Shown: positions 1 to 5,207, numbered from the stretch's first letter. The stretch: 5,537 bases of DNA from UBA7803 sp041686955 (GCA_041686955.1 JAWLCV010000148.1:1-5537); one strand, 5' to 3'. Program-made: numbers and translations. The notes: generated by a model from the letters alone, not told the origin.

Positions 1-384
1 CTGCCCGACGAGGGCCCGGAGCTGGACGACTTCATTCCCGCGTACAAGCGCGGCCTGACGCTGGGCGGCGCCGGGGGCCTGCTCGCCGGGCTGGTGGCCC
101 TGGCGTTCCCGCCGGCGGGCGTGGTGGTGGGCGGGGGCGGCGTGCTTCTCGTCACCCTGTTCGGCGCCGGTCTCGGCGCCTTCATGTCCGCCCTGGCCGG
201 CGCATCGTTTTCCAGCTCGCGGCTGCGTGAGTTCGAGGAGGCCGTGGAGGCGGGAAAGCTGCTGGTCATGGCCGACGTGCCGCGCGGTCAGGTGGAGCGC
301 TACGAGGCGCTGATCCGCCGGGCCGACCCGGAGGTGGAGGTGCTGGGCGTGGAGCCCCACGCGCCGCTCATACCGAAGGACTGA
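1..384 (+). CDS. DUF1269-type small membrane protein, 3' part
   Basis: The frame is open from the first base and ends at TGA 382-384, giving 127 residues with the N-terminus outside the window. It starts with a short polar stretch (LPDEGPELDDFIPAYKRG). A long glycine/alanine-rich hydrophobic block follows, about residues 20-64, with GGAGGLLAGL, PPAGVVVGGGG and GAGLGAFMSALAG. This looks like two glycine-zipper membrane segments joined by a Pro-Pro turn. The soluble tail carries FEEAVEAGKLLVMADVP and ends in PLIPKD. Order and wording match DUF1269 membrane proteins as I recall them from gammaproteobacteria (about 170 residues), so about 45 residues are probably missing upstream. No enzymatic function is known for the family and I infer none. 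An in-frame GTG at 94 lies inside the hydrophobic block and is not a credible start. The gene converges on the thiolase, with 29 bp between stops. Confidence 0.75.
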   Translation: MPDEGPELDDFIPAYKRGLTLGGAGGLLAGLVALAFPPAGVVVGGGGVLLVTLFGAGLGAFMSALAGASFSSSRLREFEEAVEAGKLLVMADVPRGQVERYEALIRRADPEVEVLGVEPHAPLIPKD

Positions 385-405
385 GGGCCGGAAGCCCTCA
401 GTCCT
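377..405. terminator. 12-bp perfect hairpin between convergent genes, probable bidirectional terminator
   Basis: AGGACTGAGGGC (377-388) is the exact reverse complement of GCCCTCAGTCCT (394-405), with a 5-nt loop CGGAA. The left arm contains the last codons and the TGA stop of the DUF1269 gene. The right arm lies 8 bp before the stop of the convergent thiolase gene (414-416). Neither side has a clear T-tract, so this is a terminator by position and stem strength rather than a textbook intrinsic terminator. It could also protect 3' ends from exonucleases. Confidence 0.65.
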
Positions 406-413
406 GCGCGGAA

Positions 414-1133
414 TCAGCCCTTCGGCTGCTTGCCCAGCACCACGCAGCCGCTGGCGCCGAACATGCCGCCCACGCCGAGACACAGCGAAACCTCCGCGCC
501 CGGCACCTGGGCCGGCGCGATGCCGCGCATCTGCCGCACGCTCTCCTGGAGCGCATACATGCCGTACATGCCGGAATGCATGTACGAAAGCCCGCCGCCA
601 TTGGTGTTCAGAGGCAGCGGGCCCCCCGGCGCCGTGTTGCCCTCGGCGATGAACGCCCCGGCGGTGCCGCGCTCGCAGAAGCCCAGATCCTCGAGCCCGT
701 AGATCGGCAGGTGGGCGAAGGCGTCGTAGATCATCATGTGGTCCACGTCGCCGTGGCCGATGCCGGCATCCGCCATCGCCCGCGGGCCCGCCACCGAGAA
801 GGCCCGGGAGCTGGTCAGATCTTCCATCTGGCTCACCATGGGCGTCTCGACGCTCTCGCCGGTGCCCCACACGTACACCGGCGGCTGCGGGAAGTCCCCG
901 GCCCGGTCGGCGGTTGTGAGGATGAGCGCGCCGCCGCCGTCGGTGACCAGGCAGCACTCGAGCAGATGGAACGGGTAGGCGATCATCCGCGAGGCGAGCA
1001 CGTCCTCCACCGTGATGGGGTCGCGGAACGAGGCTCGGGGGTTCATGGCCGCCCACTGGCGCTGCACCACCGCCACCATGGCGAGCTCTTCGTGGCTGAG
1101 CCCGTAGGTCTTCATGTAGCGCAGCACCGGCAG
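414..1133 (-). CDS. SCP-x/acetyl-CoA acetyltransferase-like thiolase, C-terminal part (5' end lost in gap)
   Basis: The visible 239 residues run from the assembly gap to TGA at 416-414. They match the C-terminal two thirds of a non-classical (SCP-x-like) thiolase, which catalyses CoA-dependent cleavage or condensation of beta-ketoacyl-CoA. Recognisable parts are LVTDGGGALILTTADRA, the IYDAFAH segment in place of the classical NEAF motif, LEDLGFCERGTAGAFI, and LNTNGGGLSYMHSGMYG with the expected catalytic His (codon 578-576). CLGVGGMFGASGCVVLG follows, with a Cys (codon 482-480) where thiolases carry the second catalytic Cys/His. The usual HPG is HSG here. The nucleophilic Cys, expected near residue 85-90, should lie in about 150 missing N-terminal residues. 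The DUF35 gene just upstream suggests a two-subunit thiolase of acyl-CoA or steroid/lipid side-chain breakdown. The exact substrate cannot be read. Confidence 0.85.
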   Translation of the reverse strand: MPVLRYMKTYGLSHEELAMVAVVQRQWAAMNPRASFRDPITVEDVLASRMIAYPFHLLECCLVTDGGGALILTTADRAGDFPQPPVYVWGTGESVETPMVSQMEDLTSSRAFSVAGPRAMADAGIGHGDVDHMMIYDAFAHLPIYGLEDLGFCERGTAGAFIAEGNTAPGGPLPLNTNGGGLSYMHSGMYGMYALQESVRQMRGIAPAQVPGAEVSLCLGVGGMFGASGCVVLGKQPKG

Positions 1134-1233
1134 NNNNNNNNNNNNNNNNNNNNNNNNNNNNNNNNNNNNNNNNNNNNNNNNNNNNNNNNNNNNNNNNNNN
1201 NNNNNNNNNNNNNNNNNNNNNNNNNNNNNNNNN
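1134..1233. other. Assembly gap, exactly 100 N
   Basis: The run contains exactly 100 N, a conventional placeholder for a gap of unknown size. By comparison with family lengths it should hide about 30-35 codons of the DUF35 gene and about 150 codons of the thiolase, so the real missing stretch is probably near 550 bp. That estimate is inference. Frame agreement across the N run carries no meaning. Confidence 0.95.
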
Positions 1234-1538
1234 TCGCAGCCGACGATGTTGGACATCAGCCGCGGCCCTTCCTCCAGCGCCACCAGGGCGATGGCGTAGG
1301 GGCCGTCGAAGGCGGGGTGCGGCCGGTGGTTGATCACGTAGCTGTCCAGGCGCCCGCGGCCGCTGGCGGCGAACATGGACACCGAGCGCGAGGCGCAGGC
1401 CGGGCAGAAGGGCCGCGGCGGAAAGTAGACGTGGCTGCACGCGTCACAGCGCTGCAACCGCAGTTCCCCCTCGCGGGTCCCCTCCCAGAAATGCGCCGTC
1501 TCCGGCGTAGGCTTCGGTAACGGCCGCTCGCCAGCCAT
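1234..1538 (-). CDS. DUF35 zinc-ribbon/OB-fold acyl-CoA-associated protein, N-terminal part
   Basis: The ATG at 1538-1536 has a strong AAGGAGG five bases upstream. The 101 visible residues start MAGERPLPKPTPETAHFWEG, a typical DUF35 rubredoxin-like lead-in. A zinc ribbon follows with C31-x2-C34-x10-C45-x2-C48 (CDAC and CPAC). The OB-fold begins with GRGRLDSYVINHRPHPAFDGPYAIALVALEEGPRLMSNIVGC and runs into the gap. Family members are about 130-140 residues, so 30-35 residues are missing. DUF35 proteins partner with SCP-x-like thiolases (the ChsH2/Ltp2 type of complex) and are thought to bind acyl-CoA or support the thiolase or hydratase. The thiolase lies directly downstream, consistent with an obligate pair. 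An upstream in-frame extension to 1607 exists but crosses the cysQ terminator hairpin and ignores the ribosome binding site, so I reject it. The gene could instead be a true fusion with the thiolase, which I consider unlikely. Confidence 0.85.
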
Positions 1539-1543
1539 GGTTC

Positions 1544-1550
1544 CCTCCTT
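1544..1550 (-). promoter_or_regulatory. Ribosome binding site of the DUF35 gene
   Basis: The minus strand reads AAGGAGG at 1550-1544, then a 5-nt spacer and ATG at 1538. It is the strongest Shine-Dalgarno in the window and fixes the DUF35 start. I found no convincing promoter between the cysQ terminator hairpin and this site. TTCACC is present on the minus strand near 1592-1587, but no good -10 follows it. Confidence 0.8.
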
Positions 1551-1595
1551 GATGCTCCGTGGACGAAAGCGCCGGAGTATCTCAGAGGGTGAACG

Positions 1596-1622
1596 CGGGT
1601 GCAGCACGAAGTGCTGAACCCG
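1596..1622 (-). terminator. Hairpin directly after cysQ stop
   Basis: CGGGT-G-CAGCAC (1596-1607) faces GTGCTG-A-ACCCG (1611-1622). This gives 11 paired positions, one internal mismatch and a 3-nt loop (GAA on plus, TTC in the minus-strand transcript). The stem begins at the base next to the cysQ stop codon (1625-1623). A T-tract is absent; the following minus-strand sequence is CGTTCACCCTC. By position it probably ends the nudE-cysQ transcript and separates it from the DUF35/thiolase unit. Confidence 0.6.
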
Positions 1623-2435
1623 TCACTCCACCGGCGGCAGACGATCCTTCCAGGGGTAGGTGCGGTCGGCGACGGCGAAGAACTCCGGGTTGAGGAACGA
1701 TTCCTTGGCGTTGTAGGTCACGGGCGAGCCGTCCACCGCCCACAGGGCGCCGCCGGCGGCTTCGAGCACGGCGTGGGCCGCGGCGATGTCCCACTCGCTG
1801 GTGGGCCCGAGCCGCGGATACAGATCCGCCCGCCCTTCCGCCAGGATGCAGAGCTTGAGCGAGCTGCCCACCGGGGTGCGGGAGACCTCCGGGTAGATCT
1901 GCCCCAGCCGCTCCAGGTAGCGCTCCAGGCGCTCGCCGCCGTGACTGCGGCTCGCCACCACCATCAGCGGGGTGCCGTCCTCCATGGGGCGGCCACGCAG
2001 CGCCTCGCGGCTGCCCGCGCCGTGCCGCTCGGCCACCCCTTTCACCACGTCGCCGGTGTACACCGTGCCCCGGGCGGGCACCCCCACCACGCCGAGCACC
2101 GGCCGGTGGTCCTCGATCAGCGCCACGTTGACCGTGAACTCGCCGTTCTTGTTGATGAACTCCTTGGTGCCGTCCAGGGGATCCACCAGCCAGTAACGGG
2201 GCCAGCGGCTGCGCACCGCGAACTCCGGCGGGCTCGATTCCTCCGAGATGATGGGCACGTCCGGGGTGAGCTCGGCGAGCCCCGCGGCGAGGATCCGGTG
2301 GGCGGCCAGGTCCGCCTGGGTCAGCGGCGAAGCATCCTCTTTGGTCTCCACGTCGAAATCGCCATGGTATATCTCGAGGATGGCGTCGCCGGCACGGCGG
2401 ACGAGGTCGATGAGGGCGGGCTGATCGAACTGCAT
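1623..2435 (-). CDS. cysQ: 3'(2'),5'-bisphosphate nucleotidase CysQ
   Basis: This 270-residue protein is of normal length for CysQ, a Mg-dependent, Li-sensitive phosphatase of the inositol monophosphatase superfamily. It converts 3'-phosphoadenosine 5'-phosphate (PAP), a by-product of sulfate assimilation and some acyl-carrier transfers, to AMP. The metal site is intact: EES with E65/E66, then WLVDPLDGTKEF with D85, D88, G89 and T90, and later SEWDIAAAH with W215 and D216. KEDASPLTQAD (residues 32-42) and the PVGSSLKLCILAEGRADLY region also fit the family. The ATG at 2435 is 30 bp after the nudE stop and has only a weak GGAAG four bases upstream, so expression probably depends on the nudE promoter. 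A cytoplasmic or membrane-peripheral location is usual; no signal peptide is seen. Confidence 0.95.
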   Translation of the reverse strand: MQFDQPALIDLVRRAGDAILEIYHGDFDVETKEDASPLTQADLAAHRILAAGLAELTPDVPIISEESSPPEFAVRSRWPRYWLVDPLDGTKEFINKNGEFTVNVALIEDHRPVLGVVGVPARGTVYTGDVVKGVAERHGAGSREALRGRPMEDGTPLMVVASRSHGGERLERYLERLGQIYPEVSRTPVGSSLKLCILAEGRADLYPRLGPTSEWDIAAAHAVLEAAGGALWAVDGSPVTYNAKESFLNPEFFAVADRTYPWKDRLPPVE

Positions 2436-2465
2436 GAGGCTTCCGGCTGCTTTGGAACCCGGACC

Positions 2466-3005
2466 TTACCCGCTGAGGAAGGGCCGTGCCAGGCACAGGG
2501 CGGCGATGGCGCGGGCCTCGCGGAACTCGTCGCCGTGAATCAGCTCGTCGAAGCGCGACAGCGGCCAGGTGACCACCTCCGGGGGCTCCGGCTCGTCCGC
2601 CGGCAGCCGCGCCGGGTACAGGTCCGTGGCCAGCAGCACGTTGATGGTGAACCCCATGTGGCCGGGCGCCAGGTTGAGCCGTTTGATGAAGCGCATGGAG
2701 CGGGCGCCGAAGCCGGCCTCCTCCATGAGCTCGCGGTTGGCCGCTTCCTCCAGGGATTCCCGCCCCTCGGCGGCCCCTTTCACCAGAGTGAGCTGCATCT
2801 CGTGAAAGCCGGCGCAGTACTCGCGGATGAGCACCAGCTCGCCGTCGCCGTTCACCGCCACCACCATCACCGCCGGGCGCCCCACCCCGGGCATGCGCTC
2901 GTAGGTGCGCTCCTGGCCGTTGGCGAATTTCAGATCCAGCTCCTCGATGGCGAAGAACCGGGTCCGCACCACCTGCCGCACCGCCTTTATTTCGGGAACC
3001 CCCAC
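2466..3005 (-). CDS. nudE: ADP compounds hydrolase NudE (Nudix)
   Basis: This 179-residue Nudix hydrolase is close in length to E. coli NudE (about 186). The family hydrolyses ADP-ribose, Ap3A, NADH and related ADP-X compounds to AMP plus X-phosphate. The Nudix box is complete at residues 77-99: G77, five residues, E83, seven residues, then RELMEEAGF, matching G-x5-E-x7-REUxEExGU. NudE-like signatures are FANGQERTYERM (27-38), LIREYCAGFHE (59-69) and DLYPARLPADEPEP (128-141). The last is the acidic segment that sets NudE apart from general ADP-ribose pyrophosphatases. The start is GTG at 3005-3003, preceded on the minus strand by AAAGGTGA and a CAC spacer. No nearer start would keep the N-terminal strand. 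It is the first gene of a two-gene unit with cysQ, and both products generate AMP from adenine nucleotide by-products. Confidence 0.93.
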   Translation of the reverse strand: MGVPEIKAVRQVVRTRFFAIEELDLKFANGQERTYERMPGVGRPAVMVVAVNGDGELVLIREYCAGFHEMQLTLVKGAAEGRESLEEAANRELMEEAGFGARSMRFIKRLNLAPGHMGFTINVLLATDLYPARLPADEPEPPEVVTWPLSRFDELIHGDEFREARAIAALCLARPFLSG

Positions 3006-3008
3006 GTG

Positions 3009-3016
3009 TCACCTTT
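3009..3016 (-). promoter_or_regulatory. Ribosome binding site setting the GTG start of nudE
   Basis: The minus strand reads AAAGGTGA at 3016-3009, three bases before GTG at 3005; counted from AAGG the spacing is six. It supports the non-ATG start, because no ATG lies nearby in frame. Confidence 0.6.
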
Positions 3017-3033
3017 TGTCTATCACCAGGCGT

Positions 3034-3039
3034 TATTAT
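3034..3039 (+). promoter_or_regulatory. Candidate -10 (TATTAT) for yrfG-hslR-hslO
   Basis: TATTAT on the plus strand (5 of 6 to consensus) overlaps the minus-strand TATAAT almost completely. A start near 3046 would give a leader of about 30 nt before the yrfG ATG. The sequence 17 bp upstream (ACCTTT) is a poor -35. TTGTCT at 3016-3021 is a better -35 but sits only 12 bp from this -10, or 15 bp from TATACG at 3037. The element is plausible by position and composition, not proven. Confidence 0.4.
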
Positions 3040-3040
3040 A
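3035..3040 (-). promoter_or_regulatory. Perfect -10 box (TATAAT) of nudE-cysQ
   Basis: The minus strand reads CG-TATAAT-AACG, an exact consensus -10 at 3040-3035. Transcription would start near 3028, leaving a leader of about 23 nt that holds the nudE ribosome binding site. The hexamers 16-18 bp upstream (GGGCCG to GCCGAA) do not resemble TTGACA, and there is no TG extension. The promoter may need an activator, or may rely on the AT-rich -10 island in otherwise GC-rich DNA. Confidence 0.6.
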
Positions 3041-3075
3041 CGAATCACATCCGCTATTCGGCCCGCGCCCCGAGA

Positions 3076-3732
3076 ATGATCGACTGGAACGCCATCGACA
3101 CCGTGCTGCTCGACATGGACGGCACCCTGCTCGACCTGTGCTACGACAACACGTTGTGGAACCGCCTGCTGCCCGAGCGTTACGGGGCGCTGCACGCGCT
3201 GCCCGAGGACGCGGCCCGCGAGTACCTGTTCTCGCACATGCACGAGCACCACGGCACCCTGACGTTCTACTGCCTCGACCACTGGGCCGAGTTCACCGGT
3301 CTCGACATCGTCGCGCTGCACCGGGAGCTGACCGACCTCATCCGCTTCCGGCCGAGCGCCGAGGATTTTCTGGACTGGCTCGGCGAGAGCGGCAAGCGGG
3401 CCCTGCTGGTCACCAACGCGCACCGGGCGAGCCTCGAGGTGAAGAACCTCCACTGCGACGTGATCTCCCGGCTCGCGGCCCACGTTTCCTGCCACGACTA
3501 CGGCGCGCCCAAGGAGATGCAGGCGTTCTGGACGGCGCTCATGGCCGAGCACCCGTTCGACCCGGAGCGGACCCTGCTCATCGACGACAACGACCGGGTG
3601 CTCGAGGCCGCCGCCGAGTTCGGCATCCGCCACCTGGTCACCGTGGACCAGCCGGATCTGGCACGGCCATTGCGGCAGGGGCTCGCGTACCCGTCGTTCA
3701 ACGACTTCCGGGAGCTGCTGCCCGTTGACTGA
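3076..3732 (+). CDS. yrfG: GMP/IMP nucleotidase YrfG (HAD superfamily)
   Basis: This 218-residue HAD-like phosphatase is very close in length to E. coli YrfG (222), which dephosphorylates GMP and IMP. All four HAD motifs are visible. Motif I is LLDMDGTLLDL, with nucleophile D13 and acid/base D15. Motif II is LLVTNAH, with T113. The motif III lysine is K146 in APKEMQAFW, and motif IV is LLIDDND with D170/D171. YNDTLWNRL-like and TFYCLDHWAEFTGLDI segments in the cap region match YrfG specifically. The ATG at 3076 leaves 12 residues before the catalytic Asp, as in homologues; the ribosome binding site is weak (CGAGA). An upstream in-frame extension to 2905 runs antisense into nudE and is rejected. 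The gene heads a plus-strand operon, overlapping hslR by 8 nt and diverging from nudE. Confidence 0.9.
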   Translation: MIDWNAIDTVLLDMDGTLLDLCYDNTLWNRLLPERYGALHALPEDAAREYLFSHMHEHHGTLTFYCLDHWAEFTGLDIVALHRELTDLIRFRPSAEDFLDWLGESGKRALLVTNAHRASLEVKNLHCDVISRLAAHVSCHDYGAPKEMQAFWTALMAEHPFDPERTLLIDDNDRVLEAAAEFGIRHLVTVDQPDLARPLRQGLAYPSFNDFRELLPVD

Positions 3733-4213
3733 CCCGAGAAGCCCGCAGGGTCTGCCGCCGCGGGTCCGCCTCGACCGCTGGCTGTGGGCCGCCCGCTTCT
3801 TCAAGACCCGGGCCCAGGCCAAGGCCGCCATCGAGGGGGGCAAGGTGCACGTCGCCCCGCCCGGCACGGCAGTGCCCGGCGCGGGTGGGCTGCAGAAGCC
3901 CAAGGTGAGCAAGGAGATCGGCCCGGGGGACCTCCTGGAGATCCGCCGCGGCTGGACCACCCAGCTCGTGGAGGTCACCGCCGTCTCCGAGCAGCGCGGC
4001 AACGCCACGGCGGCCGCCGCGCTCTACCGGGAGACGCCGGAAAGCATCGAGGTCCGGGAGACGGAGCGGGCCCGCCGCAGCATGGAGCGCGCGGGGCTCC
4101 GGGTGCCGCCCAAAAGACCCAACAAGCGCGACCGCAGGGAACTGCAGAAGCTCAAGCACACGGACGATCCGGCGGCGGGCGCACCGCCCCCGGAGCCGGA
4201 GGAGAATTCATGA
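3725..4213 (+). CDS. hslR: Ribosome-associated heat shock protein Hsp15 (S4 domain)
   Basis: Hsp15 binds free 50S subunits that still carry peptidyl-tRNA after faulty splitting and helps return them to the translating pool. The S4 RNA-binding domain begins VRLDRWLWAARFFKTRAQAK (residues 14-33) and continues IEGGKVHV, nearly as in E. coli. Further on, SEQRGNATAAAALYRETPES (88-107) and the basic KRPNKRDRRELQKLKH (130-145) match the Hsp15 C-terminal helix. The protein has 162 residues against about 133 in E. coli. Extra length lies in a Pro/Gly-rich insert near residues 44-57, inside the S4 hairpin, and in a Pro/acidic tail (146-162). The best start is TTG at 3725, overlapping the yrfG stop by 8 nt; GGGAG lies 10 nt upstream and no ATG or GTG precedes the S4 motif. 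The tail codons carry the hslO ribosome binding site, and the stop overlaps the hslO start (ATGA). Confidence 0.93.
   Translation: MTDPRSPQGLPPRVRLDRWLWAARFFKTRAQAKAAIEGGKVHVAPPGTAVPGAGGLQKPKVSKEIGPGDLLEIRRGWTTQLVEVTAVSEQRGNATAAAALYRETPESIEVRETERARRSMERAGLRVPPKRPNKRDRRELQKLKHTDDPAAGAPPPEPEENS
4200..4204 (+). promoter_or_regulatory. Ribosome binding site of hslO inside hslR
   Basis: AGGAG at 4200-4204, within GGAGGAG, is followed by the 5-nt spacer AATTC and ATG at 4210. It lies in the last codons of hslR, which encode PEPEENS. With the 4-nt ATGA overlap this indicates translational coupling of Hsp15 and Hsp33. Confidence 0.8.
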
Positions 4214-5136
4214 ACGGCGATACCATCCACCGCTTCACCTTTGCCGACGCGCCTATCCGCGGGCAGTGGGTCCGGCTCACGGAGACCCTGGATCACGCCT
4301 TCCAGCGCCGCATCTACCCGGCGCCGGCGCGGCGCCTGCTCGGCGAGATGCTGGCGGCGGTGAGCCTGATGGCGGACGGCATCAAGTTCAACGGCGCCGT
4401 GGCCCTGCAGTCGCGGGGCAGCGGGCCGGTGACCACGGCGCTCGCGGAGTGCCGCGAGCGCAACCTGCTGCGCGGGCTCGTGAGCTGGGACGAGGCGGCG
4501 GACCTGGGCACGGGCCCGGACCCCCTGGACGAGGGGGGAGAGCCAGCCCTGTCCGCGCTGCTCGGCGAGGGCCGCATGGCCATTACCCTCATTCCGGACG
4601 CCGTCCGCTCCCCGGAGGCCGCGTCCTATCAGGGCATCGTCGGGCTTTCCGACGACAGCCTGGCGCGGAATCTGGAAGAGTACTTCGCCAACAGCGAGCA
4701 GTTGCCCACGCGGCTGTTCATCGCCTTCGACGGCGACGCGGTCACGGGCCTGCTGCTGCAGCGCCTGCCCGCCGCCGACCGGGCCACCGACCTGGCCCTG
4801 GACCTGCAGGACGATGCCTGGCGGGAGGTGGAGCTGCTCGCTGAGACGGTGAGCGCGGACGAGCTCGCCACCCTGCCGGTCACCGAGCTGCTGCGGCGGC
4901 TCTTCCACGAGCACCTGATCACCCTGCATCCGGCACGCAACCTGCAGTTCTCGTGCACCTGCAGCCGGGAACGCGCGGAACGCATGCTCCGGGCGCTGCC
5001 CAAGGAGGAGATCCTCGAGCTGCTCGAGACCCAGGGCATGGTGGACGTGACCTGTGAGATCTGCGGCGCCCGCTACGAGTACGACGCCGTGGACACGCAC
5101 CAGGTGTACGAGCCGGCAGAGCCCCGGCTGCACTGA
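4210..5136 (+). CDS. hslO: Redox-regulated holdase chaperone Hsp33
   Basis: Hsp33 is a cytoplasmic ATP-independent chaperone. Under reducing conditions four cysteines hold zinc and keep it inactive; oxidants such as HOCl or peroxide with heat form disulfides, partly unfold the linker and switch on holdase activity. The 308 residues compare with 292 in E. coli. The N-terminal core is seen from RGQWVRLTETLDHAF onward, through LLGEMLAAVSLMADGIKFNG and YQGIVGL, to LEEYFANSEQLPTRLFIAF. The redox switch is complete: C249-T-C251 in FSCTCSRERAERM, 30 residues, then C282-EI-C285 in DVTCEICGARYEY, the same CxC-x30-CxxC spacing as E. coli. A further Cys is in LAECRERN. It is the third gene of the yrfG-hslR-hslO unit, with a strong ribosome binding site inside hslR. 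Confidence 0.97.
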   Translation: MNGDTIHRFTFADAPIRGQWVRLTETLDHAFQRRIYPAPARRLLGEMLAAVSLMADGIKFNGAVALQSRGSGPVTTALAECRERNLLRGLVSWDEAADLGTGPDPLDEGGEPALSALLGEGRMAITLIPDAVRSPEAASYQGIVGLSDDSLARNLEEYFANSEQLPTRLFIAFDGDAVTGLLLQRLPAADRATDLALDLQDDAWREVELLAETVSADELATLPVTELLRRLFHEHLITLHPARNLQFSCTCSRERAERMLRALPKEEILELLETQGMVDVTCEICGARYEYDAVDTHQVYEPAEPRLH

Positions 5137-5145
5137 CCGCCCCCT

Positions 5146-5190
5146 CACGCCGCCGTTACATCAGCGATGCAAGTAACATAGGCGGCGGTG
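5146..5190. repeat. Imperfect inverted repeat between hslO and pckA (terminator or operator)
   Basis: CAC-GCCGCC-GTTAC (5146-5159) faces GTAAC-ATA-GGCGGC-G-GTG (5173-5190). The pairing is broken by a 3-nt (ATA) and a 1-nt (G) bulge, and the 13-nt loop contains a small CATC-AGC-GATG hairpin. It lies 9 bp after the hslO stop, where a terminator is expected, but no T-tract follows. It ends about 10 bp before the pckA extended -10, so it also covers the -35 region, and GTTAC-N13-GTAAC could be a protein-binding palindrome. The two roles are not exclusive. Confidence 0.5.
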
Positions 5191-5198
5191 GGACGCTC

Positions 5199-5207
5199 TG
5201 GCATAAT
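5199..5207 (+). promoter_or_regulatory. Extended -10 promoter element of pckA
   Basis: TGGCATAAT fits the extended -10 form TGnTATAAT with one mismatch. No -35 is recognisable 16-18 bp upstream, where the inverted-repeat arm TAGGCGGC lies. A start near 5214 would leave a leader of about 28 nt before the ATG at 5242. The layout suggests a promoter that depends on the TG extension or on a bound regulator. Confidence 0.5.

Noticed and set aside
563..586. A perfect 9-bp inverted repeat CGTACATGC / GCATGTACG with a 6-nt loop
   Set aside because: It lies inside the conserved thiolase segment SYMHSGMYG, where repeated Met/Tyr/His codons make ATG/TAC/CAT palindromes. No regulatory role is needed.
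1134..1233. Possible insertion element or repeat hidden in the N run
   Set aside because: Nothing can be read there, and the missing parts of the two flanking genes are enough to explain the gap.
1539..1607. N-terminal extension of the DUF35 protein to 1607
   Set aside because: The strong AAGGAGG at 1544-1550 with ATG at 1538 fixes the start. The extension has no family similarity and overlaps the cysQ terminator hairpin.
2905..3075. In-frame upstream extension of yrfG
   Set aside because: It overlaps nudE antisense, its residues do not match YrfG, and ATG 3076 gives the expected distance to the catalytic Asp.
1599..3728. A 709-codon open frame on the plus strand, antisense to cysQ and nudE
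   Set aside because: It is the antisense shadow of two genes with complete catalytic motifs. It has no recognisable domain and is rich in His/Arg/Gly as expected from reversed GC-rich codons.
1582..4008. An 808-codon open frame on the minus strand spanning cysQ, nudE, yrfG and part of hslR
   Set aside because: It is a product of high GC with few stops. The translation is Arg/Gly/Pro-rich with no domain, and it crosses four convincing genes and the AT-rich promoter region.
4024..5148. A 374-codon open frame antisense to hslO
   Set aside because: It is a shadow of the Hsp33 frame, whose CxC-x30-CxxC switch and ribosome binding site are intact.
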